Positions 40,712 through 50,864 are shown, counted from the first letter of the stretch. The stretch: 64,000 bases of DNA from Bacteroidales bacterium (GCA_012517855.1 JAAYUD010000011.1:124001-188000); one strand, 5' to 3'. The notes: generated by a model not told the origin, from the letters alone. Numbers and translations: made by a program.

Positions 40712-42259
40712 ATGATATATTATCGTTTTCATATTTCTGTGATGTTGTTGCTTGTAGCTCTCATTCTGAGTGCAACTACTATTGTTGCCCAAGAAACGAA
40801 AGATACCATAAGCATTATTTCTTTTAATGATTTTCATGGGAAATTTGTTCCCGACAACGGTGTGCCGGGTGCAGCCTGTTTGGTGGGCGCAGTAAAAAAG
40901 ATACAGCATACTCGCCCCAATCCGATTGTGGTTTGTGGCGGTGATAATTTTAGCGGTGATATTTTCTCCAAATATACGCGTGCCAATTTATTGAAGCAGA
41001 TGTTCTCTGCGATGAAGGTTGAAGTGTCTGCCGTAGGCAACCATGAATTTGATTGGGGACTGCCTTTCTTGAAAGATACGATGGCGGTGACTGTACCACT
41101 TATCGGGGCCAATATTGTAGACGATTCTCTATCGAAAGATCATCCTTGGCTTGCGCCTTACTATATTGTAGAGCGCACGTTGCGAGACGGACGTGCTTTT
41201 CGCATCGCTTTTATCGGTCTGACGACTACCACTACACCACTCAAAAGTAAAGCTTCTAACATGCGTGGTATTCATTTTGTAGATCCGGTCAATGCTGTAC
41301 AACGGCAGTTGCAGCGCTTGCGAAGGGAAGCTCGGATAGATATGGTGATCATTTTGATGCATTCCGGTATTTCGATGGATTATCCCTATCGGATAGAAGA
41401 TAAAGATGTGGAGATGTTGCCTTTTGTTCCCGGTATCTCTGCCATTATTGCCGCTCATGCCCATACGTTGGCTTACGATAAGATAAATAATATTCCTGTG
41501 ATTCAGGCCGAGGCTTATACGGCTGGGGTGAATGTACTCTATTTTCAAGTTCGCAATCATGAGGGTATTCGGGATGTATCATACATCGGAATGGATACTT
41601 TGAAGACTAAGGACTTTGCTCCGGATGAAACTATGAAAGCGGCAGTTGACAGGGAAGCTCAAAAATATGGATTTAATGATAAACTGACATACTCCAAAGA
41701 TTTCATGCAACATCGTGCAGACGTCAATCCACATGAATATACGGCACCGGGGGCTTATGTCAGTGCATCTTATGTGTATGCCTATCGCAAGAAACATCCG
41801 GAAATAGTCTGTCCCGTGATAGGAGTTAATCATTATGGGGGTATTCGGTCTGGGTTCGAGAAGGGACCTGTAACGTATCTTCACGCTCTTAATATGTTGC
41901 CTTTTGTGGGCAAAGTTGTGGCTTATCGTTTTACAGGCTCCATGCTAAAGAAGTTGCTTACGGATGGTCGATGTAGGTTACCTTATTATATGCAGACGTC
42001 GGATATCACGATTCATGTGAACAAGCAGAATGGAGTGGACGGCGTGTGGTATCATGGTAAAGAGATTGGGGACACGAACGAATGTATCGTTGTTCTCGAC
42101 AATTATGTTGCAGATGGCAGTGACGGTTATGATGCTTCGCTTTTCCGTCATCCATTGGATACGGTAGGCAATACTGCCGGTTTGTTTACTGATTATCTGC
42201 GTACACTGCCCTATGTGTCGCTCAAAAAAGCGCCTTTACCTATAATAAAGAAAAATTAA
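40712..42259 (+). CDS. Exported 5'-nucleotidase/UshA-like bifunctional metallophosphatase
   Basis: A 515-residue exported enzyme with a signal peptide ending near VAQE. The N-terminal metallophosphatase domain shows ISFNDFHGKFVP, VVCGGDNFSGD, SAVGNHEFDWG and IIAAHAHTLAY (metal ligands Asp, His, Asn). The C-terminal nucleotidase domain (from about residue 330) has GVNHYGGIRSGFEKG, PFVGKVVAYRFTG and DNYVADGSDGYDAS. The family dephosphorylates nucleotides in the periplasm to salvage nucleoside and phosphate. It sits directly before a PhoB/PhoR-like pair, which fits a phosphate-starvation role. Confidence 0.92.
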   Translation: MIYYRFHISVMLLLVALILSATTIVAQETKDTISIISFNDFHGKFVPDNGVPGAACLVGAVKKIQHTRPNPIVVCGGDNFSGDIFSKYTRANLLKQMFSAMKVEVSAVGNHEFDWGLPFLKDTMAVTVPLIGANIVDDSLSKDHPWLAPYYIVERTLRDGRAFRIAFIGLTTTTTPLKSKASNMRGIHFVDPVNAVQRQLQRLRREARIDMVIILMHSGISMDYPYRIEDKDVEMLPFVPGISAIIAAHAHTLAYDKINNIPVIQAEAYTAGVNVLYFQVRNHEGIRDVSYIGMDTLKTKDFAPDETMKAAVDREAQKYGFNDKLTYSKDFMQHRADVNPHEYTAPGAYVSASYVYAYRKKHPEIVCPVIGVNHYGGIRSGFEKGPVTYLHALNMLPFVGKVVAYRFTGSMLKKLLTDGRCRLPYYMQTSDITIHVNKQNGVDGVWYHGKEIGDTNECIVVLDNYVADGSDGYDASLFRHPLDTVGNTAGLFTDYLRTLPYVSLKKAPLPIIKKN

Positions 42260-42315
42260 ATGTTACAATCTTGTTAATTCTTTATTAAACTATTTCGGAT
42301 ATGAGAGATTGAATG

Positions 42316-42323
42316 TATTTTTG
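42316..42323 (+). promoter_or_regulatory. -7 box before the response regulator gene
   Basis: TATTTTTG fits TAnnTTTG and lies 24 bases before the start codon at 42348. Confidence 0.4.
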
Positions 42324-42347
42324 TCGTATTAATAAAAATATCTTCTG

Positions 42348-43031
42348 ATGGAAAAAGCAAAAATTTTAGTGGTTGACGATGAAGAATCTCTATGCGAGAT
42401 TCTCCAGTTCAATTTAGAGACGGAAGGTTTCGAGGTCAATGTAGCCTATAGTGCCGAACAGGCTCTAAAAATGCCTTTGGAAGAATATGCCTTAGTCTTG
42501 CTCGATATTATGATGGGGGCTGTGAGTGGGGTGAAAATGGCGCAGATCATGAAGCAAGATGAAAAATTGGCGGGTATTCCTATTATTTTTATTACTGCCA
42601 AAGATGCCGAAGATGATATGGTCTATGGATTGAATCTTGGGGCCGACGACTATATTGCCAAACCTTTTGCTATTCGTGAAGTCGTTGCACGTGTCAAAAG
42701 TGTGCTTCGCCGTTCTAAAAAGGGGGAGAGTAATGCCGTTACGGTTTTGACTTTTGGAACGTTGGCCATTGATACGGATAAGAAGAATTGCACCCTCGAC
42801 GGCGAAGAATTGAAACTGACGAAGACGGAAATGGAATTGTTGGTGATGTTTCTGCAACATAAAGGACGCATTTTTACGCGAGAAGAGATATTGAAACGGG
42901 TATGGAAAGATGAAGTCATTGTTCTGGATCGCACGATTGATGTGAATATTACCAGGCTTCGGAAGAAGATAGGAGATTATGGCAAATATATAGTAACCCG
43001 TTTAGGATATGGCTATGGCTTCGACGTATAA
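42348..43031 (+). CDS. OmpR/PhoB-family response regulator
   Basis: A 227-residue two-domain regulator. The receiver (1-~120) has ILVVDDEESL, phosphoacceptor Asp53 (VLLDIMMG), ITAKD and GADDYIAKPF. The winged-helix output domain (~130-227) has LTKTEMELLVMFLQHKGRIF and RTIDVNITRLRKKIGDYG, then YIVTRLGYGYGF. It overlaps the sensor kinase gene by 23 bases. The neighbour on the other side is a 5'-nucleotidase, so phosphate control (PhoB-like) is likely but not proven from sequence. Confidence 0.92.
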   Translation: MEKAKILVVDDEESLCEILQFNLETEGFEVNVAYSAEQALKMPLEEYALVLLDIMMGAVSGVKMAQIMKQDEKLAGIPIIFITAKDAEDDMVYGLNLGADDYIAKPFAIREVVARVKSVLRRSKKGESNAVTVLTFGTLAIDTDKKNCTLDGEELKLTKTEMELLVMFLQHKGRIFTREEILKRVWKDEVIVLDRTIDVNITRLRKKIGDYGKYIVTRLGYGYGFDV

Positions 43032-44463
43032 AATACCTTTTCATCGCCGGCTGTTTTATTACCTGATTACGTTTTCGTCTGCTTATCTTATTTGTTTTGT
43101 GATGTTCGAATATAATAAGGAGAAGACGAACAAACTGGAACGGCTCAACGAACGTCTTCAAATAGTCAATTTGCAAGGCTATAATATCTATCGGGCAAAC
43201 GAGAATCTTGCTACTTTCGTTGAGGCACATGCCAAAGGCGATTTGGAAAATCTTCGTATCACCATTATTAATCTAAAAGGGAAGGTCCTTTATGATTCTA
43301 AGTTTAGGGCAGAGTTAATGCAGAATCATGCTACTCGTCCTGAAGTGAGGCAGGCCATACTTTACGGTCAGGGCTTTACGGTGAACCGGTATTCGACGAC
43401 ATTCAAATCCGATTGCTTTTATAATGCCACTCGTATTGATACCCTTATTGTCCGTTCTGCTTTGCCTTATTCTATTACGCTTGTCGACGTACTCAAGGTA
43501 GATTGGAATTTTATTTGGTTCATGCTTGTTTGTGCTTTGATTATTTCGGTGTTGAGCTATGCTATGACACATCGATTGGGGCATAATATCAGACATCTGA
43601 GAGAATTTGCGGCGAAGGCGGAGCGGGGAGAGGCTATCGACAATATTGAACCTTTCATGAAAGACGAACTTGGAGAAGTATCTAATGCTATCGTACGCCT
43701 TTATATTCAACTTCGTCAAGCTAAAGATGCACTCGTAAACGAGCACAATATGGTGTTGCATCAGGAACAGGAGCAAATCCGTATCAAGCGTCAGCTCACT
43801 CAGAATATCAATCACGAATTGAAAACTCCTGTGAGTAGTATTGAGGGCTATCTCGAAACCATCATTAATAATCCGAATTTGGATGAGAAAAAGAAGTTCG
43901 AATTTGTAGAAAAATGCTATGCGCAGGTTATCAGAATGTCGCATCTGCTGGGTGATGTCTCTACTATTACCCGACTCGATGAAGCCGGTAATATAATAGG
44001 TAAAGAGAAAGTTTGCCTGAACGACATTATCCAGGAAGTGTTTGATGACATGATGCCGCAATTGAAAGAGAAGAATATTGCTGTCAGTTTAATTTTGCCT
44101 TCCAACCTGAATATGATGGGCAATCAATCTCTTCTGCAGTCTGTCTTTCGCAATCTGCTCGACAATGCGATTGCCTATTCCGGTTGCGATCATATTTATG
44201 TCAAGTTGATAGAAATGAGTGAAGAACGTTATGTGTTTTCGTTTGCCGACAACGGGATAGGAGTAGAGGAAATCCACTTGCCCCGTATCTTTGAACGCTT
44301 TTATCGGATAGACAAAGGGCGCAGCCGTAAACTTGGCGGTACAGGGTTGGGACTTTCTATCGTGAAAAACGCCGTCATTTTTCATGGCGGCGCTATAGTT
44401 GCCCGAACCCGTGATGGGGGCGGCTTGGAATTTATTTTTGCACTCAAAAAAAGTTTGGAATAA
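43009..44463 (+). CDS. Membrane sensor histidine kinase (PhoR-like)
   Basis: A 484-residue kinase with two transmembrane segments (about 15-35 and 168-187, NFIWFMLVCALIISVLSYAM) enclosing a periplasmic sensor of ~130 residues, then a HAMP-like linker (LREFAAKAERGEAIDN). The phosphoacceptor is His269 in NINHELKTPVSSIEGY, and the ATPase domain has the N-box RNLLDNAIAYSG, FADNGIGV, FERFYRIDKGRS and LGGTGLGLSIVK. A start two codons later (43015) is equally possible. It should phosphorylate the regulator encoded just upstream. Confidence 0.93.
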   Translation: MAMASTYKIPFHRRLFYYLITFSSAYLICFVMFEYNKEKTNKLERLNERLQIVNLQGYNIYRANENLATFVEAHAKGDLENLRITIINLKGKVLYDSKFRAELMQNHATRPEVRQAILYGQGFTVNRYSTTFKSDCFYNATRIDTLIVRSALPYSITLVDVLKVDWNFIWFMLVCALIISVLSYAMTHRLGHNIRHLREFAAKAERGEAIDNIEPFMKDELGEVSNAIVRLYIQLRQAKDALVNEHNMVLHQEQEQIRIKRQLTQNINHELKTPVSSIEGYLETIINNPNLDEKKKFEFVEKCYAQVIRMSHLLGDVSTITRLDEAGNIIGKEKVCLNDIIQEVFDDMMPQLKEKNIAVSLILPSNLNMMGNQSLLQSVFRNLLDNAIAYSGCDHIYVKLIEMSEERYVFSFADNGIGVEEIHLPRIFERFYRIDKGRSRKLGGTGLGLSIVKNAVIFHGGAIVARTRDGGGLEFIFALKKSLE

Positions 44464-44480
44464 TAAAGAGTGAGTTTCTA

Positions 44481-45134
44481 TTATTTTTTTAGTGCAAATC
44501 CCATTTTGGCTCCATCGTAGTTTTTAGAGAGCGTCCCTAACGTTTGTAAGGTGGAATTGTCGCTGACGGCCGAAACTGTTTGCAAAAGAGTAAGCAATTT
44601 GCTTGAGTCAAAAAGGAAATTCAAGTTCGATCCCGATTTTGTTACATAACATGTGGAGTGCAACAGAGGAGCTTGAAATGTAATCTTATTATTTTTAGCA
44701 TCAAAAGAATACGATCCGGTGATACTTTTTCCTGCTACTTTGGCCGAGAACTTTTTATCTTTACCAAGTGTGAAATAAGTATTCGCGCTGCTTAATCCTG
44801 CTTTCTTATAGATAGGGGTCAGGTTGCTCTCTATCTTTTGGGCTGCCATCTCACCCCCTGCCTTAGCCAGCATATTCTGACTTGAAAAAGCGCAATTGGA
44901 GCCAGCATATTTCCATGTGCCGATGAGATCCTTTTCTGATAAACTTGATGAACCTATACTTCCGTTCAACATCTTTGAGATCGAGGAACCTTGTAGTGAC
45001 TTTTGAGTAGCTCGAGTAGCTTGAGTTGCCGTCTTTTTAATGTTATCCAGTAACGATTGGGCCGAAGCTTGTCCTGCCAGACCGAGATTCATTGTGCATA
45101 TAGCGACAATAGTAAAAAATCTTAATTTTTTCAT
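44481..45134 (-). CDS. DUF4923 family exported protein
   Basis: A 217-residue protein with a signal peptide ending ASAQS, then a Ser/Thr-rich helical stretch with ATQATRATQKS, and the DUF4923 domain (LIGTWKYAGSNCAFSSQN ... ITGSYSFDAKNNKITFQA). The LIGTWKY and GSYSF blocks suggest a lipocalin-like beta fold. The family is common in Bacteroides and has no defined function. It converges on the sensor kinase gene with 17 bases between and has its own promoter. Confidence 0.88.
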   Translation of the reverse strand: MKKLRFFTIVAICTMNLGLAGQASAQSLLDNIKKTATQATRATQKSLQGSSISKMLNGSIGSSSLSEKDLIGTWKYAGSNCAFSSQNMLAKAGGEMAAQKIESNLTPIYKKAGLSSANTYFTLGKDKKFSAKVAGKSITGSYSFDAKNNKITFQAPLLHSTCYVTKSGSNLNFLFDSSKLLTLLQTVSAVSDNSTLQTLGTLSKNYDGAKMGFALKK

Positions 45135-45161
45135 GTCTTGTTTTATTTATTTTAGTCGCCG

Positions 45162-45193
45162 CAAAGATACTGCAAGTCAGAACGTCTAACAAA
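45162..45193 (-). promoter_or_regulatory. Promoter of the DUF4923 gene
   Basis: On the minus strand TATCTTTG (45162-45169) follows TTTG-type sequence (about 45190-45193) by 20 bases, a good -33/-7 pair, 27 bases before the start codon. Confidence 0.55.
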
Positions 45194-45688
45194 ATAAAAG
45201 GATTAATTTTTATTGATTCAATACGTGTTATTGGTGATTTCCATTGAACTTAGATACTTTCTCCTTTCGTATATATTAAATTTTACACCATGCTATTGTA
45301 AACCCAATCCGTTGGGCATTTGCTGCATATTCTTTTAATGAAGTATAAGTTGAAAGTCTTATAAAATAGGTGAGGAATATTGTATTTTTGTTCTTCTGCC
45401 GTTTTACTCGTAACGATATTCAGCCTCCGTATTGTTCTATTCACTTGAGTTTATAACTCATATTATTGGAACTTTATGTTTTGAAATATGGATACTGTTA
45501 ATTTGAAGATAAAGTATGCTTTTATGTAATCTATAAATATATAATATAGACTGTTTATGCTTTAAATCGTATCATAATGATAATTTTCTGAAATTAGTTA
45601 ATATAATGAACGGATAATTTCATAATAATAATTAATTTTGGCTACATTTTAGATATTCAACAATCGTTTAATTTAAGAGAGAGAGTTT
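45194..45688. other. AT-rich leader region of the first SusC gene
   Basis: About 0.5 kb with no gene. It ends with TTTAAGAGAGAGAGTTT directly before the SusC start, nearly the same as the sequence before the second SusC gene. Confidence 0.5.
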
Positions 45689-48600
45689 ATGAGAAAAAAA
45701 ATGTTGTTTTTTGTTGCATGCTTATTTATCAGTATAGGCATCGCAACTGCGCAGAACTCCGTCGTTCGGGGTGCTGTTGTCGGAGATGATGGTGAACCTT
45801 TGGTCGGTGCATCTGTTTCAGCCTCTGGTTCTTCTATGGGTGGTATTACTGATGTTAATGGGAAATTTTCTTTTAGAGTGCCTTCATCTGCAAAATCTTT
45901 GAAAGTATCCTACATCGGTATGGAGTCAAAAACAGTTTCTATTGTTTTTGGTAAAGAAATGAAAATTGTTTTAAAGTCTTCTGCCACACAATTAGATGAA
46001 TTAGTTATCGTTGGTTACGGTTCTGCTCGCAAGGTTGGTACTGTTGTAGGGTCTATTACAACGGTTAATTCTGAAAAATTGAAAAATGCACCTTCTTCAT
46101 CTGCACTGGATGCTTTACAGGGGCAGGTTGCTGGTTTGTCAGTATTGTCTTCTAGTGGTGTAGCTGGTGATAATTCGGTGTCTATTAGTTTGCATGGAAT
46201 TGGTTCTCTAGGTGCAAGTTCAACTCCTTTGTATGTTATAGATGGTATTCCATCAACGAGTCGTACCATTATGGCGATGAATCCAAATGATATAAAGAGC
46301 CTTACTGTATTGAAAGATGCTTCTGCTACATCTATCTATGGCTCTCGCGCTGCTAATGGTGTTATTTTTGTTACGACAAAAAATGGTTCTTTTAATTCGA
46401 AAGCGAGTGTTACTTTCAGAACTCAATATGGTTGGTCTACTTTGGCAAATAAATCAATGTATGAAGACATGATGAGTGGCAGCCAGTTAAAAGATTTGTG
46501 GATTAATACAGGTATAATGACTGCTGATGCTATCAAAAAAACGTATACCGATAATGGTTATGATGCGAATACTAAATGGTATAATTATTTTCAGCAGTAT
46601 AATAATCCACAAACTCAAAATGATGTTACAATTGAGGGTGGTGGCGATAAAGTCTCTTATTTAATGAGTGCTTCCCAATTCCATCAGAGAGGAACATCTA
46701 TCGGTAACTATTACGATCGTTATACGATGCGTTCAAATATTGATGCGCGTCCCTTATCTTGGTTGAAGGCAGGAATGAATATGAATCTTTCGTATGATAA
46801 ACGTCAGCAAAATCCGAACTGGGGTGATTCATCTAATACATCAAGCTATACGACTGGTGGTCTTTCCTTTTTGTTGAATCCTTTGTTGCCTGCTGTTGAT
46901 AAAAATGGAAACGAGTATCCTCAGAAATATGCTGGACAAAGTCGTTATAATCAACATTATTATATGGATAAACATCCGAATATATATGATCGCTATGGTT
47001 TGATTGGGAACGTTTATCTTGAAATAGATCCGCTTGAAAACTTGAAAATTACATCTCGTGTAGGTACTGATTTCTCTTTGACTCTTCAGGATCAGAAAAA
47101 TTATCCTTCTTACATTCCAAATAACGGAGTAGGAAGCGCAAATAAGTCTACTGCTAGACAGTATTCGAACACTATAACTAATACTATTGAGTATAAATTT
47201 GCGTTGAATAAAGATAATCGTTTTAGCGTTTTGGCTGGTCAAGAAGGTGTACTTAATTATTACGATTTTTCTTATATGTATTCCAGCGGCCAGACAGATG
47301 ATCGTTTGATGAATGTTCAGAATGGAAAGCAATCGACCTACAACATTATAGATGCAATAGGCTCTGATGGTACAACATATTACAATAAAAGTAAATTTTT
47401 ATCTTTCTTTGGACGTATGGATTATGCTTTGATGGATAAATATTTCTTTGATGCTTCTGTTCGTAATGATGGATGCTCTCGTTTTGGTAAGAGTAATCGT
47501 AATGCCACTTTCTGGGCTATTGGTGGTATGTGGAAGATGAAAAAAGAAAACTTCATGCAAAATATCAAATGGCTGAATGATTTAAACCTGAAAGTAAGTT
47601 ACGGTACACAAGGAAATGCTAGTATTGGAGATTTCTCTTCATTGGCAATGATTGGAACGGCAACTGATTATGCTACATCTTCTTCTTGGGTAATGTCGCA
47701 ACCTTCTAATAATAATTTGACTTGGGAAAAACAGAAATTGTTGACTTTTGCTGTTAATACACGTTTGTTTGATCGTGTAGATTTGGATGTCGAATATTAT
47801 GTTCGTAAAACTTCATCAATGTTGATGGATGTCCCTTATCCATATACTACTGGCTTCAGTTCTGTAACTAGCAACGTTGGTACACTACAGAATAAAGGTA
47901 TAGATGTTACTTTAAATGTTAATATCTTGAGAGATAAGGATTATTATTTAAACTTTAATACTTCATTTAATTACAATTCATCTAAGATTACAGAACTTTT
48001 CCAAGGAAGGCAACGTTGGGAAATTGCTAATACTCTAGTAGCTTATGTTGTTGGGAAGCCGGTGATGTTCTATGCTCCTATTTATGCTGGTGTAAATAAG
48101 GCTGATGGACAACAGCAATGGTATGTTCCGGGTAGTAATAGCGACATAACGACTAAGGGCGCAACGAGTGAAAAATTTGTTGAGGCTGATTTAACACAAA
48201 ATACAGGTAAAAAACGTTATGCTCCTATCAACGGAGGTTTTGGATTTACAGCAGGATGGAAAGGTATCTCTATTGCATGTGATTTTTCTTATGTCTTAGG
48301 TAAATACCTCTTTAATAATGATGGCTATTTTTCAGAAAATCCTTATCAATTTAGCGGCATGAATACTTCTAAAAAATGTGCAGACTATTGGACTTCTAAG
48401 AATACGGATGCTAAATATCCTGATTGGTCACAAGGCGCTGTTATGCAATTTGATACCCATTTACTGGAAAATGCCTCGTTCCTTCGCCTAAAGAACTTGC
48501 AGGTGGGATATGATCTTCCTAAATCTTTATTGAATTTCCAAAATGTTGTCAAGGGTGTTAAATTCACTTTTACAGGTCGTAACTTGCTTACTATTACTCA

Positions 48601-48697
48601 TTATAGCGGTATTGATCCTGAAGTTGATAGCAATTTGACTTATGGTGTACCTGGTAACTCTAAGCAATACTTACTCGGTGCTGAAATTACATTCTAA
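45689..48697 (+). CDS. SusC/RagA-family TonB-linked outer-membrane transporter (1)
   Basis: A 1002-residue transporter. A signal peptide (LFISIGIATAQ) leads into a carboxypeptidase-D-like regulatory domain (GEPLVGASVSASGSSMGGIT), the TonB box region LDELVIVGYGSA, and the plug with SATSIYGSRAANGVIFVTTK. The rest is the 22-strand barrel ending in LLGAEITF. It imports an oligomeric nutrient together with the SusD protein encoded next. No glycoside hydrolase, peptidase or ECF sigma/anti-sigma pair is adjacent, so the substrate is open. Next gene 25 bases downstream. Confidence 0.94.
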   Translation: MRKKMLFFVACLFISIGIATAQNSVVRGAVVGDDGEPLVGASVSASGSSMGGITDVNGKFSFRVPSSAKSLKVSYIGMESKTVSIVFGKEMKIVLKSSATQLDELVIVGYGSARKVGTVVGSITTVNSEKLKNAPSSSALDALQGQVAGLSVLSSSGVAGDNSVSISLHGIGSLGASSTPLYVIDGIPSTSRTIMAMNPNDIKSLTVLKDASATSIYGSRAANGVIFVTTKNGSFNSKASVTFRTQYGWSTLANKSMYEDMMSGSQLKDLWINTGIMTADAIKKTYTDNGYDANTKWYNYFQQYNNPQTQNDVTIEGGGDKVSYLMSASQFHQRGTSIGNYYDRYTMRSNIDARPLSWLKAGMNMNLSYDKRQQNPNWGDSSNTSSYTTGGLSFLLNPLLPAVDKNGNEYPQKYAGQSRYNQHYYMDKHPNIYDRYGLIGNVYLEIDPLENLKITSRVGTDFSLTLQDQKNYPSYIPNNGVGSANKSTARQYSNTITNTIEYKFALNKDNRFSVLAGQEGVLNYYDFSYMYSSGQTDDRLMNVQNGKQSTYNIIDAIGSDGTTYYNKSKFLSFFGRMDYALMDKYFFDASVRNDGCSRFGKSNRNATFWAIGGMWKMKKENFMQNIKWLNDLNLKVSYGTQGNASIGDFSSLAMIGTATDYATSSSWVMSQPSNNNLTWEKQKLLTFAVNTRLFDRVDLDVEYYVRKTSSMLMDVPYPYTTGFSSVTSNVGTLQNKGIDVTLNVNILRDKDYYLNFNTSFNYNSSKITELFQGRQRWEIANTLVAYVVGKPVMFYAPIYAGVNKADGQQQWYVPGSNSDITTKGATSEKFVEADLTQNTGKKRYAPINGGFGFTAGWKGISIACDFSYVLGKYLFNNDGYFSENPYQFSGMNTSKKCADYWTSKNTDAKYPDWSQGAVMQFDTHLLENASFLRLKNLQVGYDLPKSLLNFQNVVKGVKFTFTGRNLLTITHYSGIDPEVDSNLTYGVPGNSKQYLLGAEITF

Positions 48698-48722
48698 TTG
48701 TATGACATTAAAAAATAGCGTT

Positions 48723-50252
48723 ATGAAAAAAATATCGAAATATATATATATACTTGGTTTCGGTGCTGTTGCATTAACATCTTGTAATATGGATGTCACG
48801 CCAACTTATGCTGTTACGTATCAGGATGGTGATACGTTGGTAACTACCAAAGATAATCTCGAGAAAATGGAAAATGGTATATTGTCATCTTATAGAAGTT
48901 GTCAATATGGAGAATTCTCTCAGGCAGAAGAAGTGATGTGTGATGGTTTTAATGCGACTCAAGACTATGGCAATAATTATGGCGGCATTCATCGTATGGA
49001 TGATTCATTTACTGCGGGTGATTATTATGTTCAAGATTTCTGGAGTTATAATTATTCCGCTATCAAAGATTATAATGTTTATCTTGCAGCATTAGAATCA
49101 TATTCTCCTACAACCACTGCATTACAGGCAGAAGCAAAAATATGTAAGGGAGAAGCTTGTTTCTTGCGGGCATCATCATATTTGCAACTTGTCCGTCATT
49201 TTGCTAAAGCATACAATTCAAGTTCTGCTGCTACAGATCTTGCTGTACCTATAGTACTGAAATACGACCAGAATGCAAAACCTGCTCGTAATACAGTGAA
49301 GGAGGTTTATGCTCAAATTAAAATAGATTTGGATGAAGCTGCTGCAGATTTGGCATCGGTCAGTGGAAAAATAGGTGCACAAAAGCCGACTATTGATGCT
49401 GTTAATGCATTATATGCCCGCTATTATTTAGATATAGCAGATTATACAAATGCTGCGATATATGCAATGAAGGTCATTAATTCTTCTGCAGGCTATGCTT
49501 TATCTTCCAATGCGGCAGCAATGACAGCTGAGTATACAAACGATTCAGGAACAGAGTCTATTATGCAGCTATATGCTTCTTTATCAGAAAATGGTTCGGG
49601 AACGAATGATATTTATACGAAAGCTAGTTATAGTACTGATTTTGCTGCTTATCATAAAGGAGTTTTTTTTACATCTTGGTTTCTACCATCTCAAAAGTTA
49701 TTGAATACGTATGAAAATTCGGATTTACGTCTTTCTACCTGGTATTCTAATACTTATGTAAATTATTTGGCAAGCAATGCATATCGTGGAGATTTTTATA
49801 CATTCATAAAATATTTGGGTAATCCCGCATTGACGAGTGGTAATACACCCAACGCTCGTCAGCATGTTAAACCTTTTATGATTGGGGAAATGTATTTAAT
49901 TGCTGCTGAAGCTTATTTAAAAGGTACTGATGCCGGTTCTGCAAAAACATTATTGAATACATTGCAGGCTGCTCGCGGAGCTTCGACTACGGATGCCACG
50001 ATGCCTAATATTCAAAATGAATGGTTTAAAGAAACTGTAGGCGAAGGATTACGTCTGAGTTGTATTAAACGTTGGGGAGAAGGTTTTACAGCACGTGTAG
50101 GACAAACAGGGGCTCTTACAGATAAAGTTTTAATGACAGGTGCTAGTTATACTGATAAATCAATGTCTTCTAGTGATTTTCATTTAGTATGGCCTATTCC
50201 AACTTACGAGATGAAAGTAAATAGTAATTTGGTTCAGAATACTGGTTACTAA
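48723..50252 (+). CDS. SusD/RagB-family nutrient-binding lipoprotein (1)
   Basis: 509 residues from the ATG at 48723 (MKKISKYIYILGF); the frame is open further upstream into the SusC gene, but only this start gives the lipoprotein signal ALTSCNMD. TPR-like helices fill the N-terminal half (AEAKICKGEACFLRASSYLQL) and the C-terminal SusD domain has IGEMYLIAAEAYLKG and LNTLQAARGA, ending in WPIPTYEMKVNSNLVQNTGY. It forms the lid of the SusC transporter and binds the substrate at the cell surface. Confidence 0.93.
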   Translation: MKKISKYIYILGFGAVALTSCNMDVTPTYAVTYQDGDTLVTTKDNLEKMENGILSSYRSCQYGEFSQAEEVMCDGFNATQDYGNNYGGIHRMDDSFTAGDYYVQDFWSYNYSAIKDYNVYLAALESYSPTTTALQAEAKICKGEACFLRASSYLQLVRHFAKAYNSSSAATDLAVPIVLKYDQNAKPARNTVKEVYAQIKIDLDEAAADLASVSGKIGAQKPTIDAVNALYARYYLDIADYTNAAIYAMKVINSSAGYALSSNAAAMTAEYTNDSGTESIMQLYASLSENGSGTNDIYTKASYSTDFAAYHKGVFFTSWFLPSQKLLNTYENSDLRLSTWYSNTYVNYLASNAYRGDFYTFIKYLGNPALTSGNTPNARQHVKPFMIGEMYLIAAEAYLKGTDAGSAKTLLNTLQAARGASTTDATMPNIQNEWFKETVGEGLRLSCIKRWGEGFTARVGQTGALTDKVLMTGASYTDKSMSSSDFHLVWPIPTYEMKVNSNLVQNTGY

Positions 50253-50281
50253 AATAATACTTGAAGTTATAATTTTTTAAT

Positions 50282-50311
50282 AAAGAGTGTGTCTCTTTTG
50301 GCGCACTCTTT
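50282..50311 (+). terminator. Terminator of the first SusC/SusD operon
   Basis: AAAGAGTGTG pairs with CGCACTCTTT (one G-T wobble) over a 10-base loop, followed by TTT, 29 bases after the SusD stop. Confidence 0.7.
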
Positions 50312-50449
50312 TTGTCACTCGTACTTTTTTATGAAGTCATGGAGAGAAAATTATTTGACCTTTAATAGTTTGAGAAACACTGAGATCAGACATTTTTCTT
50401 ATCAATAAGATATTTCTCTCTCTTAGCTCTGCCGAGTCAATTCTCGTGT

Positions 50450-50495
50450 CCCACCAGCGAACAGTGAAAGTTCGTCTGGTGGGATTTTTGTTTTT
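50450..50495 (+). terminator. Second, orphan terminator hairpin
   Basis: CCCACCAG-CGAAC pairs with GTTCG-T-CTGGTGGG (one bulge), followed by ATTTTTGTTTTT. No gene precedes it closer than the already terminated SusD gene, so it could end a small RNA transcribed from 50.32-50.45 kb. Confidence 0.55.
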
Positions 50496-50864
50496 GCTTA
50501 TATAACTTATTTTATATCTCTCATCGTTTTTTATGTCGCTCTGACTTAGCTATTCGCCTTATGAATATAACATTTAATAAGCTTCTCAGGAAATTTTTAT
50601 AGTAGTTACTTCTTTTAATGATTACTTGAGTTCAAGATAAGAAATCAAAAGAAGGCGAGTTCATTTATCTTAACGACTTCATATTCTGTGAACGCATTAG
50701 GCTTGTTTTCTAAAAAATAGATCGCGGCAATGACTAAAAATGGAACAAAACAAAGATCGTCATTATTTCACTCTCCAGCATAACACCTTTTCCATTTGAA
50801 TAGCTTTTTTACCTTTCTTTTTATCCCGAACTGAAAATGAATTATTATGGCTTATGTTTCGCAA
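50496..50864. other. Spacer left of cassette copy B
   Basis: AT-rich, with no supported gene and no similarity seen to the flank of copy A. Confidence 0.4.
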
